Counted from the first letter of the stretch, positions 8,174-16,948 are shown. The stretch: 64,000 nt of DNA from Kiloniellaceae bacterium (GCA_021776175.1 JAJFGJ010000033.1:31349-95348), one strand, 5' to 3'. Made by a program: numbers and translations. The notes: a model not told the origin generated them from the letters alone.

Positions 8174-8665
8174 ATGGCGGACTTAAAAGTAAGACTGGCC
8201 AGCGCGGCGGACGCCCCGGTTGTCTTGGGCATGATTCAGGGTCTTGCCCACTATCTCGGCCAGGGGGATGCCTTCACCGCCACCCTGGACGACGTTTTGC
8301 GCGACGGTTTCGGCCCGGCGCGGCATTACGAGACGGTTCTGGCGGAGGTCGGCGCGCGGCCGGCGGGGCTGGCCATATATTTTCCCATGTATTCCTCCTT
8401 CAGGGGCCGCCCGTGTCTTTTCCTAGATAGTCTTTACGTCGAAGACTGGGCGCGGGGCCTGAAAGCCGGGCGCGCGCTCATGGCCCACGTCTATGGCGCC
8501 GCCAAGGCGCGGGACTGCTGCCGGATCGAACTCAAGGTGGCCGCCAATAGCCCGGCGCGCGGATTTTACGAATCCCTCGGCATGGCGCCCTGCCCGGACC
8601 GCCCCTACATCGTTCAGGCGGAGGCCTTCAGCCGCCTGATCGATGAAACAAGCGCCGGGCAATAA
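8174..8665 (+). CDS. GNAT-family N-acetyltransferase, SSAT (diamine acetyltransferase)-like
   Basis: 163 residues covering one GNAT domain. The layout follows spermidine/spermine N-acetyltransferases: an N-terminal LKVRLASAADAPVVLGMI strand-helix, DDVLRDGFG, a central LFLDSLYVEDWARGLKAGRA stretch (strand 4 plus the acetyl-CoA loop, here RGLKAG in place of RGxGxG/A), and the NSPARGFYESLGM C-terminal unit with the tyrosine that often acts as acid. Expected reaction: transfer of acetyl from acetyl-CoA to a polyamine amino group. It follows the deacetylase by three bases, so the pair could set the acetylation state of the same pool. Substrate is inferred, not shown. Confidence 0.85.
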   Translation: MADLKVRLASAADAPVVLGMIQGLAHYLGQGDAFTATLDDVLRDGFGPARHYETVLAEVGARPAGLAIYFPMYSSFRGRPCLFLDSLYVEDWARGLKAGRALMAHVYGAAKARDCCRIELKVAANSPARGFYESLGMAPCPDRPYIVQAEAFSRLIDETSAGQ

Positions 8666-8781
8666 TCTATTTCTGGAACAACCGCCATCTCGGCACCAGT
8701 GGATCAAGCCCGGAAAGGACTCGGTGAGACGGGGGGGGGGCTAACTTGAAACGCTGTCGGCGCTGGAAAGAGATGACAGAG

Positions 8782-8864
8782 TCACCACGAAGGCGCGAAG
8801 ACGCGAAGAAGCACAAAAGGAATCTACTTCGTGGCTTCTTAGTGTCTTCGCGCCTTCGTGGTGA
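8782..8864. repeat. Inverted repeat with ACCACGAAGGCGCGAAGAC arms
   Basis: Left arm TCACCACGAAGGCGCGAAGA (from 8782) pairs with the right arm ending at 8864 (TCTTCGCGCCTTCGTGGTGA). The arms are nearly perfect. A second element with related arms lies 120 bases further on. Confidence 0.8.
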
Positions 8865-8984
8865 AAACATACTGCGCCCTTGGGCCTTCGCCCAGCCGTC
8901 ACCCTTGGGCTTGATCCGAGGGTCCATCGGCGAGCGAGACTCGCAACCACGATGGATTGCCGGGGCGCGCGATGAGAAGTAGAA

Positions 8985-9112
8985 TTACCACGAAGACACA
9001 AAGACACTAAGGAGCCGCGAAGTAAGATTTTTTTTGCTTCTTTGCGCCCCACGGGTCCGCGCCACGCGCGGCCCAAGGACATGCTTTGTGTCTTTGTGTC
9101 TTCGTGGTGAAT
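8985..9112. repeat. Inverted repeat with TTACCACGAAGACACAAAGA arms
   Basis: Left arm starts at 8985; the right arm (TCTTTGTGTCTTCGTGGTGA) ends near 9112. The ACCACGAAG core is shared with the preceding element, so both belong to one dispersed family. Confidence 0.8.
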
Positions 9113-9256
9113 TAATTTCTAAGCGCCCGCGACGAACGCATCGCCCTGGAAAGCGCGGTCCGAGGTGCGGTCACGATGGATTACCGGAGCCTGTCCTCGG
9201 GCCACGACCCGAGGATCGAGCCCGGCAATGACGATATTAAGAAGGAAACGCGCTAA

Positions 9257-9347
9257 CCCACCACCGTCATCCCGGACTCGATCCGGGATCTTCGCCCAGC
9301 CGTAAGGAAAGATACCGGATCGAGTCCGGGATGACGGCGTAGTGGGT
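9257..9347. repeat. GTCATCCCGGACTCGATCCGG palindrome
   Basis: Left arm about 9257-9286, right arm about 9315-9347 (CCGGATCGAGTCCGGGATGA and on). The same family appears at 23585-23672 and 27554-27582. The sequence just right of it (to about 9390) is related to 11978-12040, on the other side of the DUF262/brxL patch. Confidence 0.8.
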
Positions 9348-9534
9348 GATTCCCTAGGCACACGATCGAGATATTTCCTAAAAATGGGCTTCCATCCGAG
9401 GACTGATCTCTAAAACCAGGCCATCGGATGGTTGCAAAGGGGATACGGTTCCCTCGACGGTGGTGCGGGGGTATGATCTCCGCAACCCTGGAGATCATCT
9501 GGGTAATGTTGGATGAAACAGAGGATACCGATTC

Positions 9535-11433
9535 ATGGACATTTCACCGGACAAGCAAAACATCAACAGCATTTTCTCGGGAACCACATATTTCATCGAC
9601 TTCTATCAGCGTGACTATAAGTGGAGTGAAGAACCGGTCAGGCGATTGATCGATGATATATTCTACGGATTTGAGGAATCGTACAAAACGAACAACGCAT
9701 TGGACGCTAAGATCGAAAACGTAACTGCTAAATATCCTTGGTATTATTTGAGCACCTTTGTCACAAACACGATTGCCGGTCGCGTATATGTCGTTGACGG
9801 CCAGCAGCGATTAACAACCCTGACTCTCATCCTCATCAAACTGCACCATATGGGCAATGCGCTCGGATCCGGTCTCGTCGATTGGATAAGGAGCAAAATT
9901 GCTGGCCAAGCAGGCTTCGAGAAACAGTTCTGGATGAACCATGAACTCCATCTGGAGGCGCTAAACGCTCTCTATGATGAAAAGGATAAAATACCGACCG
10001 ACAGCGGGATAACTGCGGAAAACATGCATCAAAACTACGATTCAATCGACTCAATTTTAGAGCAAAAACTCGACAGCAAGCACAAGTACGAGACATTTGT
10101 GTTCTACTTTCTGCATCGCCTTGTTCTGATCAACCTGTCCGTAGAACAAACGGACGTGCCAATGGTTTTTGAGGTGATCAATGACCGTGGAGTAAAGCTC
10201 CGACCATACGAAATACTCAAGGGCAAACTGCTCGGTCAAATTGACAAGATCGAATTGGATGAGGGCAACTACAATGCTCTTTGGGAGGAGTGTGTTTCCC
10301 GCGTTAATCGCTTTAAATCCGAAGAGATAGATACGTTCTTTGTCTACCTTCTAAAGGCAAAATACGCGGAGACAAGAGCGACAGGTCAGCGGTTTGACAA
10401 CGACTACCACCGTGAAATATTCAAATCTGATGTGAACGAGAAGCTCAAGCTGGATCACAATCCTGTTGCTGTTAAGGCCTTTCTGAACGGGGCGTTCCGA
10501 TATTATTCGAAGCTTTATGCGAAGATCTGGGAATACACACACGACCGCCAAGTTGGTTATGAGCATCTGTATTTCAATCGCCTGAACGAGATGGATAGTC
10601 AATTTATGCTAATCCTCTCCGCATGTGAAGTGGATGATCCCGAGGAAGACGAAAAGATCAGACTAGTTGCTCAAAATGTTGACCGATTATTTTCTTTTCT
10701 AAGATTGCAGAGGGCGTATGACAGTAACGATTTCAATGATGCCGTCTTTGAGATCTCATATGAGATTCGAGAGAGAGGGAAGGAAGAAATAAACTCCGCT
10801 TTTTATCAAACTTTGCGAAATATTTTAAAAGAACGGCGCAGCGTCGATGTGTCTGAGGTTTTTGAATATGCACAATTCAAAAACACCTCATTAAATGATA
10901 TTCCTGCACGATTTACCCGTTACTTTTTCGCTCGCATTGATGAGTTTATTGCTGATAAAACGAACACAGCGATAAAGCATCCAATTAATGATCTTGTCTT
11001 GAAGACGGGCGCTGTAAATGGATTTCATATTGAGCACATTCTCTCACACAACGATGAGTCTCTAAATATTTATGGGGGTGATGAGGAGCTCTTTGAGGTT
11101 GATAGAAATCGACTCGGCGCAGTCCTTCTGCTAAAGGGTAAAGACAACATTTCAAGCGGAAATGAAAAATACAAATCCAAGTTGATGTCCTATGCAAACA
11201 CACTGCACTGGAACGAGACGCTTCGTGCTGATAGCTATAAAGCAAAGAAAGATTTTAAGAATCTTATCAATGACTATGATCTACAATTTCAGCACCTTGA
11301 AAGTTTCGGAGCAGAACAGGTCGAAAGTCGACAAAAACTACTTTTCAATATCGCAAAAATTATCTGGAAGGAGCACTCCTTGGAAGCGGCGCCGGATGAT
11401 ATTGAGCAGCCGAGATCGATTGGTCCATTGTGA
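9535..11433 (+). CDS. DUF262 and DUF1524 (HNH) protein, GmrSD/BrxU-like defence nuclease
   Basis: 632 residues. The N-terminal half is a DUF262 domain with the nucleotide-handling motif VVDGQQRLTT (about 87-96). The C-terminal half is DUF1524 with an HNH-type FHIEHIL (about 497-503) followed by NRLGAVLLL. This single-chain order is that of type IV restriction enzymes GmrSD and BrxU, which cut phage DNA carrying modified cytosines. AGAGGA lies nine bases before the ATG. Its codon use is clearly more AT-rich than its neighbours, and a dead brxL end follows, so it was probably gained as part of a defence island. It looks intact. Target specificity is unknown. Confidence 0.85.
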   Translation: MDISPDKQNINSIFSGTTYFIDFYQRDYKWSEEPVRRLIDDIFYGFEESYKTNNALDAKIENVTAKYPWYYLSTFVTNTIAGRVYVVDGQQRLTTLTLILIKLHHMGNALGSGLVDWIRSKIAGQAGFEKQFWMNHELHLEALNALYDEKDKIPTDSGITAENMHQNYDSIDSILEQKLDSKHKYETFVFYFLHRLVLINLSVEQTDVPMVFEVINDRGVKLRPYEILKGKLLGQIDKIELDEGNYNALWEECVSRVNRFKSEEIDTFFVYLLKAKYAETRATGQRFDNDYHREIFKSDVNEKLKLDHNPVAVKAFLNGAFRYYSKLYAKIWEYTHDRQVGYEHLYFNRLNEMDSQFMLILSACEVDDPEEDEKIRLVAQNVDRLFSFLRLQRAYDSNDFNDAVFEISYEIRERGKEEINSAFYQTLRNILKERRSVDVSEVFEYAQFKNTSLNDIPARFTRYFFARIDEFIADKTNTAIKHPINDLVLKTGAVNGFHIEHILSHNDESLNIYGGDEELFEVDRNRLGAVLLLKGKDNISSGNEKYKSKLMSYANTLHWNETLRADSYKAKKDFKNLINDYDLQFQHLESFGAEQVESRQKLLFNIAKIIWKEHSLEAAPDDIEQPRSIGPL

Positions 11434-11578
11434 TTGTTTATTCATGATCGGCCTTGGGTCGATCTTTATAATGGCTTCTGGTTGGCGACCTGTATTTTGC
11501 TTCTGTCGCTGTAGCCAAGACCGATGTCCAATTCGACCACGATTCGAGAACATCTCCGCTCGCTCACCGAGCGTCCAC

Positions 11579-11953
11579 TCAGTTCAGGCCCAGCGCCTTA
11601 AGCGCCGCCCGCTTCACCTCACCGTAGAAGATCGGATCAACGTTCTCTAAGATTTCGGCACTGACATCGAAAAAGCTGCGCTTGTTCTCGATGGGGATCA
11701 GTGCCCGCTTGGCGCCGATGTCTATGGCTACTTGGAGGGGCTCCGTCAACGAGCGGACCTTCTTGATGCTACCTTGAATGCCCATGTCTCCCAACACTTA
11801 GATGCTAGGCCGCGGCGAGGCTTTTCGCAGCGCTGAGAACACTGCGACCAGGAAAGCCACGCCGACCTCGGCCTCAACCTTGTTGCCAATTAGGTCGATG
11901 ACTTCGACGTGGAAATCGACAGTATCTAGCTTGCGGGTAATACCGATTGAATC
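11579..11953 (-). pseudogene. brxL: brxL (BREX Lon-like protein) 3' remnant with in-frame stop
   Basis: Reading leftward from about 11953, the frame encodes SIGITRKLDTVDFHVEVIDL, then VEAEVGVAFLVAVFSALRKA, a TAA at 11798-11800, and in the same frame LGDMGIQGSIKKVRSLTEPL and VDPIFYGEVKRAALKALGLN before the natural stop. As I recall the family, these are the protease-like C-terminal segments of BrxL. Only this end remains: right of 11953 the frame runs into a dispersed repeat. The stop is a nonsense change, not a frameshift. The gene is dead by truncation in any case. Confidence 0.75.
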
Positions 11954-11965
11954 AGGCCGCACCGA

Positions 11966-12044
11966 AGATCCCGGGTCAAGACTGGCAATGACGGCGTGAG
12001 TAGGTATTTGCCTGGGCACAGGACCAAGATATTTCATAAAAATG
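11966..12044. repeat. Dispersed repeat copy at right edge of the defence patch
   Basis: ATGACGGCGTGAGTAGGTAT through AAGATATTTCATAAAAATG matches 9332-9390 on the left side in about 47 of 57 aligned positions, in the same orientation. The pair brackets the DUF262 gene and the brxL remnant. Confidence 0.65.
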
Positions 12045-12128
12045 CCATTGCCGTACCGCTTACGGTGCCGTCAAAATACGGTGTTAGCGGCGGGCGCTTG
12101 TCCCGGCTTCGTTGAGGGGGATAAGGGT

Positions 12129-12872
12129 TTGGAAGGGTTCCTGGCGCTCGGTTTTCTGATCGGGATGCAGCACGCGCTGGAGGCCGATCACCTGGCGGCG
12201 GTCGGCGCGCTTGCCTTTGGCGAGTCCAAGTCGAAACGCGGCCTGGCCCTGCGCGGCGCGGCTTGGGGCCTTGGCCATAGCATCACGCTGTTCGCGATCT
12301 GCGCCGTGGTGATCCTCATGGGGCTGACCCTGACCGACCGGATCGCCGCCGTTCTGGAGTTCGGTGTCGGCGCGATGCTGGTGTTGCTCGGCTTCGATGT
12401 CCTGCGCCGCATGCGGGCGCGGCGGATACATTTTCATGCCCATGTCCATGGCCAAGGTCGCCCGCACCTTCATGCCCACAGTCACGCGGGCGCGAAGACG
12501 CCCCATGGCCGCGATCCCCACAATCATCGCCATCCAGTGGGTTTTCCCGTGCGCGCCTTGATGATCGGCCTGGTTCACGGCGCCGCCGGTTCCGCCGGCC
12601 TGCTGGCCCTGGCGGTCGCGGCGACGCGGGAGCCCTGGACGGCGGTCGGCTATGTGGCGGTGTTCGGGCTTGGATCGATCCTGGGCATGACGGTGCTGAC
12701 CCTGGTCGCGGCCTGGCCCCTGGGTGCGGCGGAACGCCACGCCAAGTGGATTCACAACGGCCTGTCGCTCGGCGCCGCCGCCCTCGCGGTCGTGCTGGGC
12801 ATGGACGTCATGGCGCAAACGGCGGGAACCGCCTGGGGCATGACGGCGGGATCCGCCTGGGGAATTTTGTAA
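12129..12872 (+). CDS. NiCoT/UreH-like nickel-cobalt permease family protein
   Basis: About 247 residues, six or so membrane helices. The first helix holds HALEADH, the HX4DH metal-selectivity motif of nickel/cobalt permeases. A cytoplasmic or periplasmic loop (about residues 105-145) is packed with His (HFHAHVHG, HLHAHSH, HNHRH) and would hold metal. The TTG at 12129 has GAGGGGG eight bases upstream; an ATG at 12042 in the same frame lies inside a dispersed repeat and is unlikely. It precedes a molybdenum hydroxylase operon by 93 bases, but no metal link to that enzyme is evident. Direction of transport cannot be read from the sequence. Confidence 0.8.
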   Translation: MEGFLALGFLIGMQHALEADHLAAVGALAFGESKSKRGLALRGAAWGLGHSITLFAICAVVILMGLTLTDRIAAVLEFGVGAMLVLLGFDVLRRMRARRIHFHAHVHGQGRPHLHAHSHAGAKTPHGRDPHNHRHPVGFPVRALMIGLVHGAAGSAGLLALAVAATREPWTAVGYVAVFGLGSILGMTVLTLVAAWPLGAAERHAKWIHNGLSLGAAALAVVLGMDVMAQTAGTAWGMTAGSAWGIL

Positions 12873-12965
12873 AATCCAGGCCGTGCCGAAATCGGTTGTG
12901 GCGGCCTTGTGGTCGGCGCCCTGGCGCTGTTAAACCAAGCTACATCGTGGTCAGGGAAGAACGCT

Positions 12966-13853
12966 ATGCGATATGAAACGCCAGAGACGGCGAAGGCGGC
13001 GGCCAAGCTGCTTTTGGGGGCCAAGGGGCCGGCGAAAATCTTGGCCGGCGGGACCGATCTTCTGGTCCAGCTTCGCTCCGGCATGAAGCCGCCGGGATTG
13101 GTTGTCGATATCAAACACATCCCCGCTATGTGTGCGATCAAGAAGGAACGCGGCGGCTTTCGCATCGGCGCGGCGGTGCCCAGCGCCGAGATGGGGGAGC
13201 ACGCGGGCCTGGGCAAGGCCTGGCCCGGCGTGGTCGAGGCCGCCGGCCTTATCGGTTCGACCCAGGTTCAGGGCCGGGCGACGGTCGCGGGCAACCTCTG
13301 CAACGCCTCCCCGGCGGCGGACAGCGTCCCCGCCATGGTCGCGGCCGGGGCCGTCGCCCGCATTGTGGGACCCAGAAAGCGCCGTGATATTCCAGTCGAG
13401 AAAATCGCCACAGGCCCCGGAAAAACCTCGCTAAAAAAGGGTGAGCTGGTGGAATCCATCTTCCTGCCCAAGCGCCCGCCGCGCTCCGGCGATGCTTATC
13501 TGCGCTTCATTCCACGCACCGAGATGGATATCGCCGCGGCCAGCGCCGGGGTCAGCCTGACCCTCGACCGCAAGGGGGTGTGCATCGATGCCCGCGTGGC
13601 CCTGGGCGCGGTCGGCCCGCGTGTGATCCTGGTCAAGCGGGCGGCCAAGGCGCTGATCGGCACGCGGCTCGAGGACGTCATGGGGGTCTTGGCTGAGTTC
13701 GGTGACGCCCTATCGGACTATCAAAATATATGTGCCGCCGCCGCGCGGCCAATCGACGACAAGCGCGGGACCAAGGAATTCAGGACCCATGTAGTGGGTG
13801 TCCTGGCGCGCCGCGCCGCGCTCATCGCTTATCAGCGGGCAGGAGGTAAGTAA
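12966..13853 (+). CDS. Molybdenum hydroxylase FAD-binding medium subunit (CoxM/XdhB family)
   Basis: 295 residues. AKILAGGTDLLVQLR (about 23-37) and the second FAD motif IGSTQVQGRATVAGNLCNASP (about 97-117, here split by habit as IGSTQVQGRA and TVAGNLCNASP) are the two FAD-contact regions of this subunit. It passes electrons from the iron-sulfur subunit to FAD and an acceptor. ATG at 12966 follows a short unpromising extension. Its stop overlaps the start of the 2Fe-2S gene by one base, so the subunits are translationally coupled. Confidence 0.92.
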   Translation: MRYETPETAKAAAKLLLGAKGPAKILAGGTDLLVQLRSGMKPPGLVVDIKHIPAMCAIKKERGGFRIGAAVPSAEMGEHAGLGKAWPGVVEAAGLIGSTQVQGRATVAGNLCNASPAADSVPAMVAAGAVARIVGPRKRRDIPVEKIATGPGKTSLKKGELVESIFLPKRPPRSGDAYLRFIPRTEMDIAAASAGVSLTLDRKGVCIDARVALGAVGPRVILVKRAAKALIGTRLEDVMGVLAEFGDALSDYQNICAAAARPIDDKRGTKEFRTHVVGVLARRAALIAYQRAGGK

Positions 13854-14329
13854 TGTCCAGTGTTGCCGTTTCCACGACCGTCAACGGCGATGCCGTGGAG
13901 GTTCTGTGCGATACCGATGAGACCTTGCTCGACGTTCTGCGCGACCGGCTCGACATGACCGGCACGAAAGAGGGCTGCGGGACCGGCGATTGCGGCGCCT
14001 GTTCGGTCATGCTCGACGGCCGCCTGGTGTGTTCCTGCCTGGTCCTGGGCGTCGAGGCCGAGGGCCGCGAGGTCGAAACCATCGAGGGCATGGCCGAGGG
14101 CGAAAAGCTGCACCCCTTGCAGCAAAAGTTCCTGGAGCACGCCGCCTTGCAGTGCGGCGTCTGCACGCCGGGGTTCCTGGTCGCCGCCAAGGCCCTGCTG
14201 GAGGTCAACGACGACCCGAGCGAGAGCGAAGTGCGCTACTGGCTGGCCGGAAACCTGTGCCGCTGCACGGGATACGACAAGATCGTGCGGGCCGTGCTGG
14301 ATACGGCCAAAGACATGCGGAGTGCGTGA
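13853..14329 (+). CDS. Molybdenum hydroxylase 2Fe-2S small subunit (CoxS/XdhA family)
   Basis: 158 residues with both iron-sulfur clusters visible: GCGTGDCGACSV plus a downstream Cys for the plant-ferredoxin-type cluster (about 42-65), and CGVCTPG with CRCTGYD (about 102-145) for the second. AGGAGG lies nine bases before the ATG. It relays electrons from the molybdenum site to FAD. Confidence 0.95.
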   Translation: MSSVAVSTTVNGDAVEVLCDTDETLLDVLRDRLDMTGTKEGCGTGDCGACSVMLDGRLVCSCLVLGVEAEGREVETIEGMAEGEKLHPLQQKFLEHAALQCGVCTPGFLVAAKALLEVNDDPSESEVRYWLAGNLCRCTGYDKIVRAVLDTAKDMRSA

Positions 14330-14332
14330 GCC

Positions 14333-16591
14333 ATGACCGACCGGGGCGCCACCATGACCAAGCGTAAATTCAAAGTTGTCGGCACGAGGCCCCTGCGCCC
14401 GGACGGCGTCGACAAGGTGACGGGCCGGGCCCGCTTCGGCGCCGATATAAGCGCGCCGGGCATGTTGCACGCCCTAATTCTGCGCTCCCCCCACGCCCAT
14501 GCGCGGATCAAGTCGATCGACACCTCGCGGGCGGTAAAGCTGCCCGGCGTGAAGGCGGTGGTGACCCGCGACGATTTCAAGCTGCCCCAGCGCGAAGACC
14601 TGGTGGACATTTGCCGCAACGTCATGGCGCGGGAAAAGGCGCTCTACGACGGCCACGCGGTCGCCGCGGTCGCGGCGGTGTCCAAGGCGGTGGCGCGCGA
14701 GGCACTAAAGCGCATCAAGGTCGAGTACAAGGTCCTTCCCCACGTGACCGACGTGGATGCGGCCATGAAGCCCCGGGCGCCGATCCTGCATCGGGGCCTG
14801 CGCACCCAGGGGGTCGAGCCCAAGCCCGACAAAGCTTCCAACGTCGCCGAACGCCATGAGTTCGGCCACGGCGATGTGGAAAAAGGCTTCGCCGAGGCCG
14901 ATATCGTCATCGAACGCAGCTTCAAGACCGAGGCCACGCACCAGGGCTATATCGAGCCCCACGCCTGCCTCGCCAGCATGGGAACGGACGGGCAGGGCGA
15001 TCTTTGGTGCTGCACCCAGGGTCATTTCATGGTCCGCAACGTCTGCGCCGGCCTGCTGGGCATGGAGGTATCGCGGCTGCGCGTCACGGCCTCGGAGATC
15101 GGCGGCGGCTTCGGCGGCAAGACCACGGTCTTTATCGAGCCGGTCGCCTTGGCGCTGTCGCGCAAGGCCGGGCGTCCGGTCAAGCTGGTCATGTCGCGCG
15201 ACGAGGTTTTCCGCGCCAGCGGCCCCACGTCCAGTTCCAGCACCGACGTCAAGATCGGCATGGACAAGAACGGTCGCATCACGGCGGCCGAGGCTGTTCT
15301 ACGCTATCAAGGCGGCGCCTTTCCCGGTTCCCCGGTTCAATTCGGGGCCATGACGGCGTTCGCTTGCTACGACTTGGCGAATGTTAGGACAGTCGGCTAC
15401 GACGTCGTGACCAATCGCCCCAAGCAGGCCGCTTACCGGGCGCCGGGCGCGCCCATGGCGGCCTTCGCCATCGAAAGCGTGATCGACGAACTGGCCAAGA
15501 AGATCGGCATGGACCCCTTGGAATTCCGCCTGCTCAACGCGGCGCGCCAAGGCACCAAGTCGTCCTACGGCCCGACCTTCGGCCCCATCGGCCTGGAAGC
15601 CACCCTGAAGGAATCGAAAAGCCATCCCCATCACCTGGCGCCCTTGGGGCCGAACCAGGGCCGGGGCGTGGCGTGCGGATTCTGGTTCAACTTCGGCGGC
15701 CAGACCTGCGTCTCCCTGAATATCAGCGAAGACGGCACGGTATGTCTTTCCGAGGGCAACCCGGACATCGGCGGCTCGCGCGCCTCCATGTGCCTCATGG
15801 CGGCGGAGGAACTGGGCGTGCCTTACGAGAAGGTGCGCACCATCATCGCCGACACCTCCGCCCTCGGTTATAACGAGGTCACCGACGGTAGCCGCGTGAC
15901 CTTCGCCGTCGGCATGGCGACCATCAAGGCGGCGCGCCAGGCGATCGAGATCATGTGCGCGCGCGCCGCTAAAATCTGGGATATCCCGGTCGAGGCCGTG
16001 GTCTGGGAAGACGGCTACGCCAAGCCGGCCGGGGCCAACGCCGGAACTTTCGAGCCCATGTCCCTGGCCGAGATCGCGGAGTCGGCCGCGTCCACCGGCG
16101 GCCCCATCGCCGGCCACAGCGAGGCCGATGCCGACGGCGCCGGGGTCAGCTTCGCCACCCACATGGTCGATGTCGAAGTCGATCCCGACACCGGCAAGGT
16201 GACGGTTCTGCGCTACACGGTATTTCAGGACGCCGGCAAGGCCGTGCATCCGGCCTATGTGGAAGGCCAGTTCCAGGGCGGCGCGGCGCAAGGCGTCGGC
16301 TGGGCGATCAACGAGGAATACATCTATGGCGAGGACGGCCGCCTGCAAAACGCCGGCTTCCTGGATTACCGCATCCCCGTCGCCCCGGACCTGCCCATGA
16401 TCGATACGGTCATTCTGGAAATTCCCAATCCCGGCCATCCCTACGGCGTGCGCGGGGTGGGGGAGACCTCCATCGTGCCGCCCCTGGCGGCGATCGCCAA
16501 CGCGGTCTCGGCGGCGGCGGGCGTGCGCCTCACCCACCTGCCCATGTCGCCGCCGCGCGTGCTCAAGGCGATGATGGAGAACGAGGCGTAA
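14333..16591 (+). CDS. Molybdenum hydroxylase large subunit (CoxL/XdhB-like, Mo-cofactor binding)
   Basis: 752 residues. It has GGGFGGK (about 257-263) and, near the C-terminus, GVRGVGETS (about 706-714), where the Glu is the catalytic base next to molybdenum. The loop that carries the active Cys in true form-I CO dehydrogenase (AYxCSFR) reads AAYRAPGAP here (about 365-373), so this is not a form-I CoxL; it fits hydroxylases of N-heterocycles, aldehydes or aromatic thioesters. Substrate unknown. Start at 14333; another ATG at 14354 is possible. A MoaD-like gene follows by four bases. Confidence 0.92.
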   Translation: MTDRGATMTKRKFKVVGTRPLRPDGVDKVTGRARFGADISAPGMLHALILRSPHAHARIKSIDTSRAVKLPGVKAVVTRDDFKLPQREDLVDICRNVMAREKALYDGHAVAAVAAVSKAVAREALKRIKVEYKVLPHVTDVDAAMKPRAPILHRGLRTQGVEPKPDKASNVAERHEFGHGDVEKGFAEADIVIERSFKTEATHQGYIEPHACLASMGTDGQGDLWCCTQGHFMVRNVCAGLLGMEVSRLRVTASEIGGGFGGKTTVFIEPVALALSRKAGRPVKLVMSRDEVFRASGPTSSSSTDVKIGMDKNGRITAAEAVLRYQGGAFPGSPVQFGAMTAFACYDLANVRTVGYDVVTNRPKQAAYRAPGAPMAAFAIESVIDELAKKIGMDPLEFRLLNAARQGTKSSYGPTFGPIGLEATLKESKSHPHHLAPLGPNQGRGVACGFWFNFGGQTCVSLNISEDGTVCLSEGNPDIGGSRASMCLMAAEELGVPYEKVRTIIADTSALGYNEVTDGSRVTFAVGMATIKAARQAIEIMCARAAKIWDIPVEAVVWEDGYAKPAGANAGTFEPMSLAEIAESAASTGGPIAGHSEADADGAGVSFATHMVDVEVDPDTGKVTVLRYTVFQDAGKAVHPAYVEGQFQGGAAQGVGWAINEEYIYGEDGRLQNAGFLDYRIPVAPDLPMIDTVILEIPNPGHPYGVRGVGETSIVPPLAAIANAVSAAAGVRLTHLPMSPPRVLKAMMENEA

Positions 16592-16595
16592 TGCC

Positions 16596-16841
16596 ATGGT
16601 CAAGGCGGTGCTCTGGGGCTCGCTAAAGCAAGCCGCCGAGGGGCAGGCGGAGGTTGAGTTGGAGGCCAAGAACGTGCGCGACCTGCTCGACCGCCTGAAG
16701 GAACGCTACCCCAAGCTAAAGCCGGATTTGGATCGCGGCGTCTCGGTCTCCATCGACGGGGTGATTTTCCGCGACGCCTGGTTCGCGCCCATCGAACCCG
16801 ATAGCGAAGTCTACATCCTGCCCCGCCTCGCGGGCGGATAG
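16596..16841 (+). CDS. MoaD/ThiS-like sulfur carrier protein
   Basis: 81 residues with the ubiquitin-like fold signature: VKAVLWGSLKQAAEG at the start, ILPRLAGG at the end. The terminal Gly-Gly is what is adenylated and thiocarboxylated in MoaD and ThiS. The body (VRDLLDRLKERYPKLKPDL, then DSEVYILP) matches MoaD better than ThiS. Its place as the last gene of a molybdenum hydroxylase operon suggests it supplies sulfur for molybdopterin synthesis when the enzyme is made. Confidence 0.85.
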   Translation: MVKAVLWGSLKQAAEGQAEVELEAKNVRDLLDRLKERYPKLKPDLDRGVSVSIDGVIFRDAWFAPIEPDSEVYILPRLAGG

Positions 16842-16948
16842 GGCGGTGCTTGCTTCGCGCCGCCCCATGGTTGTATTCCTCCGCCGTTGACACTCTCGCA
16901 CCGTCGCGGTAGTCCCGTAATAATACAGTAATAATTGGCCCAAAAGGT

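Larger units (their letters stand above)
8666..9534. other. Repeat-rich non-coding stretch before the DUF262 gene
   Basis: About 870 bases with no supported gene. It holds three long inverted repeats (listed separately) and single arms of other dispersed repeats, such as CCGGGGCGCG-type and CCGAGGATCGAGCCCGGCAA-type pieces. Such packing is typical of a site where sequence has been gained and lost repeatedly. Confidence 0.6.

Noticed and set aside
8741..9082. Open frames across the repeat block before the DUF262 gene
   Set aside because: They translate the arms of palindromic repeats and have no coding features.
14333..16591. Form-I carbon monoxide dehydrogenase large subunit
   Set aside because: The active-site loop lacks the AYxCSFR Cys motif.
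15299..16669. A 456-codon minus-strand frame opposite the molybdenum hydroxylase large subunit
   Set aside because: No recognisable motifs, and it lies wholly opposite a gene with clear catalytic signatures.
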